Source of the DNA: an uncultured Clostridia bacterium
GTDB taxonomy: Bacteria; Bacillota; Clostridia; Lachnospirales; Anaerotignaceae
DNA: 44,941 nt
Direction: 5' to 3'
Assembly (NCBI GenBank): GCA_910583755.1
Contig: CAJTZO010000022.1
Coordinates: 1 to 44,941 of the forward strand
The translations under genes were made by a program, and so were the position numbers. Under the pieces are notes generated by a model. It ran no database searches, was not told the origin of the DNA, and was given only the letters and a program-made list of their open reading frames with translations. Numbering within the stretch: the first letter of the stretch is position 1; every line of letters starts with the position of its first letter. Shown in pieces: positions 16,961 to 25,964 of this stretch.

Positions 16961-17515
16961 TTATTTGGTTGATTGTTCTATATCAAAATTAACATAATAT
17001 GTATTTCCTACAAAATTATCGTCCCATAATTCATAATATTTTAATTGATAATTTGTTACATTTCTAGGTGTAATAAAAATTAAGTTTCCGGTTTTGCTTT
17101 CCCCATAGGTTAAGTCATAATTATCTGGTAATTGCTCCTCATAAAACTGATATTCTGGAAATGTTGTCTCTCCTTCTAACTCTGCCCAAGTTAATTCAAA
17201 ATCATCACAAAGCATTTTAATACTTTCAAAATTCTTGTCTGTGTCTTCTATTGTCACATTTAGCACAATAAATTGATGAGCAGCATCCTCTGGAACATAA
17301 CCTTCAATTTCGCTTTCTGTTGTTATACTGTTTATTTTTAGCTTAAAAAATGCTGTTTCCACAATATCATCTGGAGAATATACTTTTTCTTTCCCATATT
17401 CCCTACCATCTGCTTTCCAATCCGTAGCAAATTTTTTAACTTTTTCCTGCACTACACAGCCTGTACTAAAAAAAGCGAAAAAGAAAGAAAGGAAAATAAT
17501 TGCAATTTTTTTCAT
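16961..17515 (-). CDS. Predicted lipoprotein, DUF4352-like
   Basis: 184 residues. The signal sequence MKKIAIIFLSFFFAFFSTGC ends in a lipobox with Cys20 as lipidated residue. The rest is a single predicted beta-sandwich (FKLKINSI, AHQFIVLNVTIED, SKTGNLIFITPRNVTNYQLKYY) with the strand pattern of DUF4352/telokin-like extracellular domains, often found on surface lipoproteins of Firmicutes. The ATG at 17515 follows AAAAGGTGGTGA; an upstream start at 17593 would bury the signal peptide and is rejected. Function unknown; a membrane-anchored binding protein is likely. Confidence 0.8.
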   Translation of the reverse strand: MKKIAIIFLSFFFAFFSTGCVVQEKVKKFATDWKADGREYGKEKVYSPDDIVETAFFKLKINSITTESEIEGYVPEDAAHQFIVLNVTIEDTDKNFESIKMLCDDFELTWAELEGETTFPEYQFYEEQLPDNYDLTYGESKTGNLIFITPRNVTNYQLKYYELWDDNFVGNTYYVNFDIEQSTK

Positions 17516-17590
17516 ATTTTTTTCACCACCTTTTTTCAATTTATTATAAAATGAGAATGAAAAATAGTCAAAGGTTTCTTTTATAGACAT

Positions 17591-17628
17591 CAAAAAAGCC
17601 TCATCTATTATAATATAAGCTGAGACTT
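17591..17628 (-). terminator. Terminator of recA
   Basis: An 8-bp stem (17596-17603 with 17621-17628) around an AT-rich loop, followed by TTTTTTG on the minus strand, directly after the recA stop. Confidence 0.8.
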
Positions 17629-17641
17629 TTTCTTTTTTGAA

Positions 17642-18781
17642 TTACAGTTCTTCCGTTTCTAAATTTTCTGTAGTTTCTGTATCTTCCATTTCTATTTCTT
17701 CTGTCATTTCTTCTGTTTCTTCTTCTGACACAGCAATCATTTCTCCATCTACTGGCAAATGGTAATAATTTCTTACTTCCATTTCAATTTCTCTACATTG
17801 TTCGGGATGCTCTTTTAAATAAATTTTTGCATTTTCCCTTCCTTGTCCAATCCGTGTTTCTTTATAAGAATACCATGCACCACTTTTATTAATAACATCT
17901 ATTTCTGCTGCTAAATCTAAAATATCGCCTTCTTTAGAAACCCCTTGTCCATACATAATATCAAATTCTGCTGTTTTAAAAGGAGGAGCCACTTTATTTT
18001 TTGCAATTTTCACTTTGGTACGATTTCCAATAACAGAATCTCCTTGCTTGAGTGCATCTGATTTTCTAATATCAATTCGAACAGAAGCATAAAATTTTAA
18101 TGCTCTACCACCGGTTGTTGTTTCTGGATTTCCAAATGTCATACCAATTTTTTCACGAAGCTGATTAATAAAAACAACAGAACATTTTGATTTATTGGTA
18201 ATACCTGTTAATTTTCTTAAAGCTTGTGACATCAATCTTGCTTGTAGTCCCATATGGGAATCTCCCATTTCTCCTTGTATTTCTGCACGTGGTACTAATG
18301 CTGCAACAGAGTCCACAATAACAATATCAATAGCACCACTTCTTACCATTGTCTCAGCGATTTCAAGCGCTTGTTCTCCATCATCTGGTTGTGAAATATA
18401 TAAATTATCAATATCTACACCAAGCGCTTTGGCATATACTGGGTCCATGGCATGTTCTGCATCAATATACCCTGCAATTCCGCCTTGTTTTTGTACTTCT
18501 GCCACCATATGCAAAGCAATGGTTGTTTTACCAGAAGATTCTGGACCATAAACTTCTATAATTCTACCTTTTGGAATACCTCCAACTCCTAAAGCAATAT
18601 CAAGACTCAAAGAACCTGTAGGAATCACTTCTACATTCATTTTTGAGGAACTGTCACCTAACTTCATGACAGCACCTTTTCCAAATTGCTTTTCAATGTA
18701 GGCAAGCGCTGCCTCCAGAGCCTTTTGTTTATCTTCCGGTTTTACTTCTTCAAATTTTTTAGCACCTTTTTTGTCTGCCAT
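17642..18781 (-). CDS. recA: RecA recombinase
   Basis: A 379-residue RecA, the ATP-dependent strand-exchange protein and SOS co-protease. Walker A is GPESSGKTT (about residue 78), with the signatures DAEHAMDP, MRSGAIDIVIVDSVAALVP-type Walker B (here VRSGAIDIVIVDSVAALVP), the L2 region FINQLREKIGMTFGNPETTTGGRALKFYASVR and a Glu-rich acidic tail. It has an unusually clear promoter with a LexA box over the transcription start, so it is SOS-controlled. Confidence 0.98.
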   Translation of the reverse strand: MADKKGAKKFEEVKPEDKQKALEAALAYIEKQFGKGAVMKLGDSSSKMNVEVIPTGSLSLDIALGVGGIPKGRIIEVYGPESSGKTTIALHMVAEVQKQGGIAGYIDAEHAMDPVYAKALGVDIDNLYISQPDDGEQALEIAETMVRSGAIDIVIVDSVAALVPRAEIQGEMGDSHMGLQARLMSQALRKLTGITNKSKCSVVFINQLREKIGMTFGNPETTTGGRALKFYASVRIDIRKSDALKQGDSVIGNRTKVKIAKNKVAPPFKTAEFDIMYGQGVSKEGDILDLAAEIDVINKSGAWYSYKETRIGQGRENAKIYLKEHPEQCREIEMEVRNYYHLPVDGEMIAVSEEETEEMTEEIEMEDTETTENLETEEL

Positions 18782-18808
18782 AATGATAGAATCCCCTTTC
18801 TGTTATAT

Positions 18809-18822
18809 CGAACTTATGTTCT
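18809..18822 (-). promoter_or_regulatory. LexA (SOS) box of recA
   Basis: CGAACTTATGTTCT on the plus strand fits the Firmicute LexA operator core GAACN4GTTC. It begins directly after the -10 hexamer, covering the expected start point, so LexA would block initiation. Confidence 0.9.
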
Positions 18823-18851
18823 ATTATAAATCAAAATTTGATTTTCGTCAA
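18823..18851 (-). promoter_or_regulatory. recA promoter
   Basis: TTGACG (18846-18851) and TATAAT (18823-18828) are separated by 17 bp on the minus strand, near consensus. Confidence 0.88.
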
Positions 18852-18877
18852 CCATTGTTTTTTATTTTCTTTTGTAC

Positions 18878-19085
18878 CTGTCATCTTTTTTTGTAGGTTT
18901 TACCCACACCCACCAACTTTTTTAAAAAAGAGTTGGACAAAAACTTTATTAGAAGAACTAGTGTTTTTCCTTATAAAAGCAATCTTTTTGGTGAAACACT
19001 AGTTTCGCATTAAGGTTCTTTACTTCTTTCTTTCAAGAAAGAAGTAGAAGTTTGAGGGCTAACCCTCAAGGTTTTTTCACAAGCT
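18878..19085. repeat. Multi-hairpin intergenic repeat, copy A
   Basis: About 208 bp shared with copies B and D in the same order and orientation: a GTAGG..CCCAC hairpin, CCAACTTTTTT/AAAAAAGAGTTGG, ACTAGTGTTT/AAACACTAGT, CTTCTTTC/GAAAGAAG, and TTGAGGG/CCCTCAA followed by a T-run. The right end CTCAAGGTTTTTT..ACAAGCT lies 1 bp from the eamA-type stop codon. No ORF fits it. Confidence 0.85.
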
Positions 19086-19086
19086 A

Positions 19087-19956
19087 TCAAAATTCTTTTG
19101 TTTCAAGAAAAGCAGTTTTTTCTGCTAAAATTACTGCAAAAAACATTAGAAAGCATCCTGTATACTCTCTAAAAGATAAGCGTTCCCCATACAATATTGC
19201 TGCTGTAATAGAAGCAAACACAGACTCTGATGTCAATAGAAGTGCTGCATTAAAAGGTTTTGTTATTTTTTGTCCAAAAGATTGCAACACAAAATAAGTT
19301 GCTGTACAAAATGCTCCTAAAATAAAAAAATAATTTAATGCTGACAATGTGATAGGAGGAAGTGGTGTTTGTTGTGCCAACGTTACAACAAATGCAAGCA
19401 GTAACACAACTATATGTTCTACCAATGCTAAATGAAGTGCATTTCCTTTTTGTAAAAACCTATCCATCAACGTCATTTGAAAGGCAAATGCTACAGAAGC
19501 ACCCAATGGCAATAACATACCTATATTCCCTTCTATATGGTTTGTACCCGAAAGTAAGGCGACTCCTATTATGGTTAATGCAATCGCAAAAAAACAAGTC
19601 TTATCTGGTTTTATATGAAACATTCCCCAAAGAATAAAAGGCACAACTACCGCTGACAAAGAAGTTAAAAAAGCATTAATGGAAGGGGTTGTATATTGCA
19701 AGCCAACTGTAAGCAACATAAAAACAAAAAATAAAAAGACGCCTAATATTCCCCCCTCTTTCCATTCCTGCTTTGTAATTTTTGTTACTTCTTTCCAATA
19801 AATGATACATAACAATATTGTTGCTATCAAAAAACGGATTGTAATAATTTGGAAAGCAGTAAACTGCCATTCTAAAAGGTATTTCATAAATACAAAGCCT
19901 GTTCCGCCGATTGCTGCTGCTAACAATAGCATGATATCGCCTTTGTATTTTTTCAT
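19087..19956 (-). CDS. EamA/DMT-family transporter
   Basis: 289 residues with ten predicted membrane helices in two EamA halves (for example ILGVFLFFVFMLLTVGLQYT and LNYFFILGAFCTATYFVLQS, then LFFAVILAEK-like final helix MFFAVILAEK). Drug/metabolite transporters of this type export amino acids or other metabolites; the substrate is unknown. The ATG at 19956 overlaps the cinA TGA (ATGA), giving translational coupling, so a TTG start further upstream is unlikely. Copy A of the intergenic repeat begins right at its 3' end. Confidence 0.88.
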   Translation of the reverse strand: MKKYKGDIMLLLAAAIGGTGFVFMKYLLEWQFTAFQIITIRFLIATILLCIIYWKEVTKITKQEWKEGGILGVFLFFVFMLLTVGLQYTTPSINAFLTSLSAVVVPFILWGMFHIKPDKTCFFAIALTIIGVALLSGTNHIEGNIGMLLPLGASVAFAFQMTLMDRFLQKGNALHLALVEHIVVLLLAFVVTLAQQTPLPPITLSALNYFFILGAFCTATYFVLQSFGQKITKPFNAALLLTSESVFASITAAILYGERLSFREYTGCFLMFFAVILAEKTAFLETKEF

Positions 19957-21185
19957 TTCAACAATTCCCTTCTCAACCAATCCAGTGCTGTATAAACTGC
20001 TCTAGTACGTATTTTTTCTCGATTTCCGATAAAATGACATTCTTTTGTTTGTGTCATACCATCTATACTTAAACCAATATATACTAACCCAACTGGTTTT
20101 TCTTCTGTTCCACCCTCTGGGCCCGCAATTCCTGTTGTTGCTAACCCAATATTGGTACCTGCTGTTTTTGCTACACCTTCTGCCATTTCTTTTGCTGTTT
20201 CATGGCTAACCGCACCATATTTTTGTAAAGTTTCCTCTTTTACACCAAGTCTTTTTTGTTTAGACTCATTGGAATATGTCACACAGCCATCTAAAAAGAC
20301 AGAAGAAATGCCCGGATATTCTACCAATGCAGAAGCAATCGCTCCCCCTGTACAAGATTCTGCGGTTGCAATCGTTTTTTGTTTTTGTATCAAAAGTTCT
20401 GCCACCACTGTCTGCATATTTGTCTCGCCTTCTCCATATACATCATGACCAAAACGGTGATAAATTTCTTTTGCTACTGGAGCAATCATTTTTTCTGCTT
20501 CCTGTTCATCTTTTGCTTTTGCAGTAATACGTAAGATAGATTCAGAATCTTTTGCATAAGGTGCAATGGTAGGATTGGTTTGGCTATCAATTAAATCTTT
20601 TACCATTGTTTCCATGCTGCTTTCTCCTACCCCAGCAATGCGAAGAACACGTGACACAAAAGTATATTCTTGTTTTTGTGCTAAATAAGGCTTTACTTGT
20701 TTTTCAAACATTGGTACAGTTTCTTTTGGTGGACCGGGAAGCATCACTAAAATTTTATTATTTTTTTCTATAATAATACCAGGTGCAGTTCCATTATCAT
20801 TGTAAAGCACTTTACCATTTTTGGGAACAAAGGCTTGTTTTCGATTATTTTCTGTCATAGTTCTTCCTGTTTTGTTAAAATAGCTTTCTATTCTTTTTAA
20901 TGCTCTTTCATCAAGAACTAGTTCTTCTTCAAAATATTTCGCACCCGTCTCCTTTGTTAAATCATCTTCTGTGGGACCAAGTCCGCCCGTTGTAATAATA
21001 ATATTAGCTCTGGAAAAAGCATGAAATATTGTATTTTCTAATCTTTGCGGATTATCCCCTACTACTGTTTGATAATGTACATCAATTCCCAATTCTGCTA
21101 GTTGTAAGGCTAAGTATTGCGCATTTGTATTTAATATGTCTCCTAATAATATCTCTGTGCCAACTGCAATAATTTCTGCTTTCAT
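19953..21185 (-). CDS. cinA: CinA, competence/damage-inducible protein with NMN deamidase domain
   Basis: A 410-residue, two-domain protein. Residues 1-170 are the MoCF-like domain (EIIAVGTEILLGDILNTNAQYL, TTGGLGPTEDDLTKE, LPGPPKE), associated with ADP-ribose hydrolysis in CinA. Residues about 245-405 are the PncC nicotinamide-mononucleotide amidohydrolase domain (TIATAESCTGGAIASALVEYPGISSVF, ATTGIAGPEGGTEEKPVGLVYIG). It takes part in NAD salvage. It lies between pgsA and recA as in many Firmicutes, although here a transporter and a repeat interrupt the link to recA. Confidence 0.95.
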   Translation of the reverse strand: MKAEIIAVGTEILLGDILNTNAQYLALQLAELGIDVHYQTVVGDNPQRLENTIFHAFSRANIIITTGGLGPTEDDLTKETGAKYFEEELVLDERALKRIESYFNKTGRTMTENNRKQAFVPKNGKVLYNDNGTAPGIIIEKNNKILVMLPGPPKETVPMFEKQVKPYLAQKQEYTFVSRVLRIAGVGESSMETMVKDLIDSQTNPTIAPYAKDSESILRITAKAKDEQEAEKMIAPVAKEIYHRFGHDVYGEGETNMQTVVAELLIQKQKTIATAESCTGGAIASALVEYPGISSVFLDGCVTYSNESKQKRLGVKEETLQKYGAVSHETAKEMAEGVAKTAGTNIGLATTGIAGPEGGTEEKPVGLVYIGLSIDGMTQTKECHFIGNREKIRTRAVYTALDWLRRELLK

Positions 21186-21212
21186 AAAAATCCTCCTTTT
21201 ATCCCATTCTTT

Positions 21213-21746
21213 TTATCCTTTTAGAACATTTTTATTTTTTATTATATAATCCATACCAGATAAAATAGTAAAAAATGTCGCCAATGCAATTAAGATTAAT
21301 TCCAATGTTTCCATACCATCTATATCAAGCAACACAATAATAATCATTATCATTTGTGTTGTTGTTTTAATTTTTCCCCACCAGCTCGCTGCCATTACAA
21401 CGTTTGCCTCCATTGCAAGGGTACGAAATCCAGTAATGGCAAATTCTCTGCTTAATATTATAATAACAACCCAAGCTGGTAAATCTTCCAATTCTACCAT
21501 AGCAACCAATGCAGAACAAACCAGCAATTTGTCCGCTAAAGGGTCCATAAACTTTCCAAAATTTGTTACCATATTTCTACTTCTTGCAATGTATCCATCT
21601 AAAAAGTCTGTAAGGGACGCCACAATAAAAATAGCTACTGCAATATAACGATGGAATGGTTCTTCTATCAAAGGGGATAATAAAACAAGCAAAAAAATAG
21701 GTATCAATACAACACGCATTGTTGTTAACTTATTCGCTAGGTTCAT
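21213..21746 (-). CDS. pgsA: Phosphatidylglycerophosphate synthase
   Basis: A 177-residue integral membrane CDP-alcohol phosphotransferase that forms phosphatidylglycerol phosphate from CDP-diacylglycerol and glycerol 3-phosphate. The full active-site motif is visible: DFLDGYIARSRN followed by GKFMDPLADK. Several hydrophobic helices follow. The ATG lies inside the rimO 3' end (17-bp overlap), with GAGAGGTG as ribosome-binding site, so expression is coupled. Confidence 0.95.
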   Translation of the reverse strand: MNLANKLTTMRVVLIPIFLLVLLSPLIEEPFHRYIAVAIFIVASLTDFLDGYIARSRNMVTNFGKFMDPLADKLLVCSALVAMVELEDLPAWVVIIILSREFAITGFRTLAMEANVVMAASWWGKIKTTTQMIMIIIVLLDIDGMETLELILIALATFFTILSGMDYIIKNKNVLKG

Positions 21747-23082
21747 TTTTCACCTCTCCAATCAAATCATAGTCACTTGCTTCTTTGATATGCACTTTTA
21801 CAAAATCACCAGAAAGTAATTCTTCCTCTGAAGAAAAAAAGATAAGTCCATCAATATCAGGAGCATCTTTTTTTGTTCTACCACAATAAATATCTTCTTG
21901 TGGTAATTTTCCCTCTACAATTACCTCTTTGATGGTATTCACTTCTTTTTGACAATTTTGTGCAGAAATAGATTTTTGCAGTTCCATAATCCTATTTTTT
22001 CTATCTTCTTTTACTTCTTCTTCTACTTGCTGCTCCATACAAGCTGCTGGTGTTCCTTCTTCTTGCGAATACGTAAAAACACCTAACTTATCAAATTTCA
22101 TTTCTTGAGTAAAATTCATTAAGTCTTGAAATTCCTGCTCTGTTTCCTGTGGAAAACCTACAATAAATGTTGTTCGTATTGCAATATCTGGCATAGCTTT
22201 TCTTAATTTTGTTATTTTTTCTCTTAAAATACTTTGGGTGCTTTTTCTACCCATTCTTTTTAATACTGCATCATTTGCATGTTGTATTGGCAAATCAATA
22301 TAATGGCATATTTTAGATTCTTTTGCCATAATAGCAATGGTTTCTTCTGTCAATGTTTCGGGATAACAATATAAAAGCCTTATCCATTCGATGCCCTCTA
22401 TCCTACAAAGCTTCTCTAAAAGGATATGTAGCTTAGATTCTCCATATAAATCTTTTCCATAAATAGAAGTATCCTGTGCCACAATCAGCAATTCTTTTAC
22501 TCCTTGTTTTGCTAAATACTCTGCTTCTGTAAAAAGGCTTTCTATAGAACGGCTTCTGTGTGTTCCTCTCATTTTGGGTATCACACAATAAGTGCAATGA
22601 TTATCACAGCCTTCAGAAATTTTTAAATAAGCATAATATCCTGCTGTGGAAAGCATACGAAGGGTTGCATTTTGTTCTGTCATCGCTTGGTTAATATCCG
22701 TCAAACATTTAATTGTCTTTTGTCCCTGCAAAATCTGTTTGATTACTTCTGCTATAGATTCATAGGCAGTTGTACCAATGACAGCATCTACTTCTGGCAT
22801 TTCTTCAAAAATTTCTTTTTGATACCGCTGTCCTAAGCAGCCTGTCACAATCAATCCTTTACAACGACCCGTTTTTTTATATTCTGCCATCTCTAATATG
22901 GTTTCAATACTTTCTTCTAAAGCATCCTTAATAAAGCAGCAAGTATTAATAACAATAAAATCTGCTTCTGCTTCTTCTGTTACAATGCGAAAATTATTTT
23001 TGCATAATATACCTAACATCACTTCACTATCTACCCTGTTTTTATCACAGCCTAACGAAGTAAACGCCACTGTGCTTAGCAT
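21730..23082 (-). CDS. rimO: RimO, ribosomal protein S12 methylthiotransferase
   Basis: A 450-residue radical-SAM enzyme that adds a methylthio group to an Asp of ribosomal protein S12. Domain order: UPF0004 domain with SLGCDKNRVDSE, a second Cys in NTCCF and a third in VTGCLGQRY for one Fe-S cluster; radical-SAM cluster CX3CX2C in DNHCTYCVIP; C-terminal TRAM domain from about residue 370. The SLGCDKN motif separates RimO from the tRNA enzyme MiaB. Confidence 0.96.
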   Translation of the reverse strand: MLSTVAFTSLGCDKNRVDSEVMLGILCKNNFRIVTEEAEADFIVINTCCFIKDALEESIETILEMAEYKKTGRCKGLIVTGCLGQRYQKEIFEEMPEVDAVIGTTAYESIAEVIKQILQGQKTIKCLTDINQAMTEQNATLRMLSTAGYYAYLKISEGCDNHCTYCVIPKMRGTHRSRSIESLFTEAEYLAKQGVKELLIVAQDTSIYGKDLYGESKLHILLEKLCRIEGIEWIRLLYCYPETLTEETIAIMAKESKICHYIDLPIQHANDAVLKRMGRKSTQSILREKITKLRKAMPDIAIRTTFIVGFPQETEQEFQDLMNFTQEMKFDKLGVFTYSQEEGTPAACMEQQVEEEVKEDRKNRIMELQKSISAQNCQKEVNTIKEVIVEGKLPQEDIYCGRTKKDAPDIDGLIFFSSEEELLSGDFVKVHIKEASDYDLIGEVKNEPSE

Positions 23083-23105
23083 AAAAACCCTCCTTGCTTT
23101 TAGTT

Positions 23106-23136
23106 AAGACCTTGAGAAAATTGCTCTCAAGGTCTT
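23106..23136. terminator. Hairpin between folD and rimO
   Basis: A perfect 12-bp stem (AAGACCTTGAGA/TCTCAAGGTCTT) with a 7-base loop. The T-run is better on the plus strand, but it follows the folD stop and may end or attenuate folD transcription. It shares the CCTTGAG stem seen in the intergenic repeats. Confidence 0.6.
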
Positions 23137-23148
23137 TTGTTTATCATA

Positions 23149-23994
23149 TTACGCTTGATTTTTAGCCGCTGTCAAGCAATTTTTCATAAGCATTGCAATC
23201 GTCATAGGTCCTACCCCACCGGGAACTGGCGTAATTGCTTCTGCTTTTTGTTTTACATTTTCAAAATCTACATCACCGCAAAGTTTTCCTTCTTCATTTC
23301 GATTCATGCCTACATCAATAACAATCGCACTTTCTTTTACCATGTCTTTCGTTAAGGTATTTATTTTTCCGGTTGCTACTACAATTATATCTGCACGTTT
23401 ACATACTTCTGGTAAATTTTTTGTTTTAGAATGGCATATGGTAACAGTACCATTTTCTTTTAATAAAAGCATAGAAACTGGTTTTCCTACAATATTGCTT
23501 CGTCCAATGACAACACATTCTTTTCCTGTAATATCATAACCACTTCTTTTTATTAACTCTAAAATGCCTGCGGGCGTACAAGGCAAAAATCCTTTTCCAC
23601 CAGTATGCAGTGCACCTACATTTTGAGGGTGAAAACAATCAACATCTTTTTCAGGAGAGATTGCTAAGATTACTTTTGTTTCATCAATGTGCTTTGGTAA
23701 TGGTAATTGCACTAAAATACCATTTATTTTTTTATCTACATTTAATTTTTGAATCAATTCTAATAATTCCGCTTCTGTTGTCGTTTCTGGCAATTCATAA
23801 GAAAGGGAAGCAATCCCACAAGCCTCACAAGCCTTTTTTTTGTTATTGACATATACTTTTGATGCACTATTTTCTCCTACCAACACAACAGCAAGACAAG
23901 GAAAAATACCATTTTTTTGTAGTTGTTCTGTTTCTTCTTTGACTTCTTGTTTTATTTCTGATGAAATTGCTTTTCCATCTATTATTTTTGCCAT
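23149..23994 (-). CDS. folD: FolD, methylenetetrahydrofolate dehydrogenase/cyclohydrolase
   Basis: A 281-residue bifunctional enzyme interconverting 5,10-methylene-, methenyl- and 10-formyl-tetrahydrofolate. It shows the catalytic YVNNKKKACEACGI (YxxxK), GILVQLPLPKHID, PCTPAGILELIKRSGYDITGKECVVIGRSNIVGKP and the terminal PVPGGVGPMTIAMLMKN. It follows fhs by 136 bp; together they supply formyl and methylene folate. Confidence 0.97.
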   Translation of the reverse strand: MAKIIDGKAISSEIKQEVKEETEQLQKNGIFPCLAVVLVGENSASKVYVNNKKKACEACGIASLSYELPETTTEAELLELIQKLNVDKKINGILVQLPLPKHIDETKVILAISPEKDVDCFHPQNVGALHTGGKGFLPCTPAGILELIKRSGYDITGKECVVIGRSNIVGKPVSMLLLKENGTVTICHSKTKNLPEVCKRADIIVVATGKINTLTKDMVKESAIVIDVGMNRNEEGKLCGDVDFENVKQKAEAITPVPGGVGPMTIAMLMKNCLTAAKNQA

Positions 23995-24011
23995 GATATA
24001 ACCTCCATATT

Positions 24012-24100
24012 ATAAAACCTTGCGAACTCCATCCTCACTACATTTTCTTAAAAGCATTCATTTTATCGGAAAAACGCTGCTTTTTCTGCAAAAATTTGCA
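24012..24100 (-). repeat. Degenerate copy (E) of the intergenic repeat
   Basis: Read on the minus strand, the stretch holds AGCGTTTTTCC-ATAAAAT-AAT-CTTTTAAG and ends CGCAAGGTTTTAT, matching the middle and right end of copies B and D. The left modules are missing or replaced. Next to it, 24087-24115 holds two more hairpins (CTGCAAA/TTTGCAG and TGTGGA/TCCACA). It lies in the fhs-folD gap, reading in the opposite sense to A, B and D. Similarity judged by eye. Confidence 0.5.
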
Positions 24101-24130
24101 GGTGTGGATGACGTCCACAATAACATTTTT

Positions 24131-25801
24131 TTAAAATAAACCTATTATATTACCATTGTCGTCAACATCAATGTTAAGTGCAGCAGGTGCTTTTGGAAGT
24201 CCCGGCATTGTCATAATATCACCTAACAGTGCTACTATAAATCCAGCACCAGCAGAAATTCTAATTTCTTTGACCGTTACTGTAAAGCCTTCTGGTCTAC
24301 CTAAAACATTTGGGTCATCAGAAAGAGAATATTGTGTTTTTGCCATACAAACCGGAAAATGTTCAAAACCTAATTTTTTAATCTGCTCTAATGTTTTTTT
24401 CGCTGCTGCTGTAAAGTTTACAGTACCTGCTCCATAGATTTCTTTACAAACTTGATTAATTTTTTGTTCAATGTTTAACTCATCTGGATATAACACTGTA
24501 AAATCGCTTTTTTTGTTTTCTAAGGTATGCAATACTTTTTTTGCTAAAGCCTGCCCACCTGCACCACCTTCTGCCCATACATGAGCCACCTCAAAATCTG
24601 CGTCCAATGCTTCACAACGTTCTTTAACATAAGCAACTTCTGCTTCTGTATCTGCCACAAAATGATTTAAGGTCACTACAACTGGTACTTTAAATTTTTG
24701 TATATTTTCAATGTGTTTTTCCAAGTTTACAAAGCCTTTTTTTAACGCTTCTAAATTTTCCTTACTTAAATCTGCTTTTGCAACACCGCCATTGTATTTT
24801 AAGGCTCTTACCGTTGCAACCAATACAACAGCATTTGGTTTTAAACCTGTTTTGCGGCATTTAATGTCAAAAAACTTTTCTGCACCTAAATCTGCACCAA
24901 ATCCAGCCTCTGTAATAACATAGTCTGCTAATTTTAAGGCTGTTTTTGTTGCTCTTACACTGTTGCAGCCATGTGCAATATTAGCAAAAGGACCACCATG
25001 AATCAATGCAGGAGTATTTTCCAGTGTTTGTACTAAATTTGGTTGTAACGCATCTTTTAATAGGGCTGTCATTGCACCATCTGCACCAATATCATGTGCT
25101 GTTACTGCTTTATCATCATAAGTATAACCAATTACAATTTTGCCTAACATTTCTTTTAAATCTTTTAAATCTTTTGCTAAACAGAAAATTGCCATAATTT
25201 CAGAAGCAACTGTAATTTGAAATCCATCTTCACGAGGTATACCATGTGCTTTTCCACCCAATCCAACAACAATTTGGCGTAATGCTCTATCATTCATATC
25301 TAAAACACGTTTCCATACAATTCTTCTTACATCAATATTACAAGCATTTCCCTGTTGGATATGATTGTCTATCATGGCAGAAAGTAAATTATTTGCAGTG
25401 GTAATGGCATGCAAATCTCCTGTAAAATGTAAATTAATATCTTCCATTGGTACAACTTGTGCATAGCCGCCTCCTGCTGCTCCCCCTTTTATTCCCATAC
25501 AAGGTCCAAGAGATGGCTCTCTTAATGCTGCAATGGCATTTTTACCCATTTTTTGTAATGCTTGTGTCAAGCCAATGGTAACAGTTGTTTTTCCTTCTCC
25601 TGCTGGTGTTGGATTAATCGCTGTTACTAAAATTAATTTTCCATCTTTTTTATCTTTTATTTTATCATAATATTCACTACTAATTTTTGCTTTATATTTT
25701 CCGTAACATTCTATATACTCTGTTGGAATCCCTGCTTTTTGTGCAATTTTTTCAATATGTTCCATGGTACACTCTTGTGCAATCTGTAAATCTGTTTTCA
25801 T
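24131..25801 (-). CDS. fhs: Formate-tetrahydrofolate ligase
   Basis: A 556-residue FTHFS, which makes 10-formyl-tetrahydrofolate from formate, ATP and THF. The P-loop TPAGEGKTT is present, with EPSLGPCMGIKGGAAGGGYAQV, FTGDLHAI, the C-terminal LSDDPNVLGRPEGFTVTV and GDIMTMPGLPK. Length and motifs are complete. A ZTP riboswitch in its leader ties it to purine and folate status. folD follows, giving a C1 unit; no acetyl-CoA synthase genes are in view, so use for the Wood-Ljungdahl pathway cannot be concluded. Confidence 0.98.
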   Translation of the reverse strand: MKTDLQIAQECTMEHIEKIAQKAGIPTEYIECYGKYKAKISSEYYDKIKDKKDGKLILVTAINPTPAGEGKTTVTIGLTQALQKMGKNAIAALREPSLGPCMGIKGGAAGGGYAQVVPMEDINLHFTGDLHAITTANNLLSAMIDNHIQQGNACNIDVRRIVWKRVLDMNDRALRQIVVGLGGKAHGIPREDGFQITVASEIMAIFCLAKDLKDLKEMLGKIVIGYTYDDKAVTAHDIGADGAMTALLKDALQPNLVQTLENTPALIHGGPFANIAHGCNSVRATKTALKLADYVITEAGFGADLGAEKFFDIKCRKTGLKPNAVVLVATVRALKYNGGVAKADLSKENLEALKKGFVNLEKHIENIQKFKVPVVVTLNHFVADTEAEVAYVKERCEALDADFEVAHVWAEGGAGGQALAKKVLHTLENKKSDFTVLYPDELNIEQKINQVCKEIYGAGTVNFTAAAKKTLEQIKKLGFEHFPVCMAKTQYSLSDDPNVLGRPEGFTVTVKEIRISAGAGFIVALLGDIMTMPGLPKAPAALNIDVDDNGNIIGLF

Positions 25802-25839
25802 AAAAAAATCCTCCTTTGTTTTTTCTACCTACAAAAAAA

Positions 25840-25925
25840 CCGACAGGCTGAGCACTTTGCCCAGACGGTCGGCATTATTTTGTCATACTCCACGTGGTTT
25901 TATTCCACTTCCGTCAGTCATATGA
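25840..25925 (-). promoter_or_regulatory. ZTP/ZMP riboswitch (pfl motif) controlling fhs
   Basis: The leader RNA has P1 (TGTCATA/TATGACA) closing TGACTGACGGAAGTGG..CCACGTGGAG, then the signature CCGACCGTCTGGGCA, close to the pfl consensus CCGACCGCCTGGGC. The last segment also forms the expression platform: CCGAC..GTCGG (25840-25844 with 25868-25872) followed by TTTTTTT, an intrinsic terminator that ligand binding would prevent. ZTP/ZMP accumulate when 10-formyl-THF is short, so fhs would be turned on. Confidence 0.92.
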
Positions 25926-25935
25926 CATTAAAATC

Positions 25936-25964
25936 ATGTTACTATAAATGGATTATCTTGTCAA
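25936..25964 (-). promoter_or_regulatory. Promoter of the riboswitch-fhs transcript
   Basis: TTGACA (25959-25964) and TAACAT (25936-25941) are separated by 17 bp on the minus strand. The -35 overlaps the stop codon of the preceding gene, so fhs has its own start just upstream of P1. Confidence 0.8.

Noticed and set aside
24000..24130. A second riboswitch (THF type) before folD
   Set aside because: Hairpins are present but the THF aptamer consensus is not; the sequence matches the degenerate repeat better.
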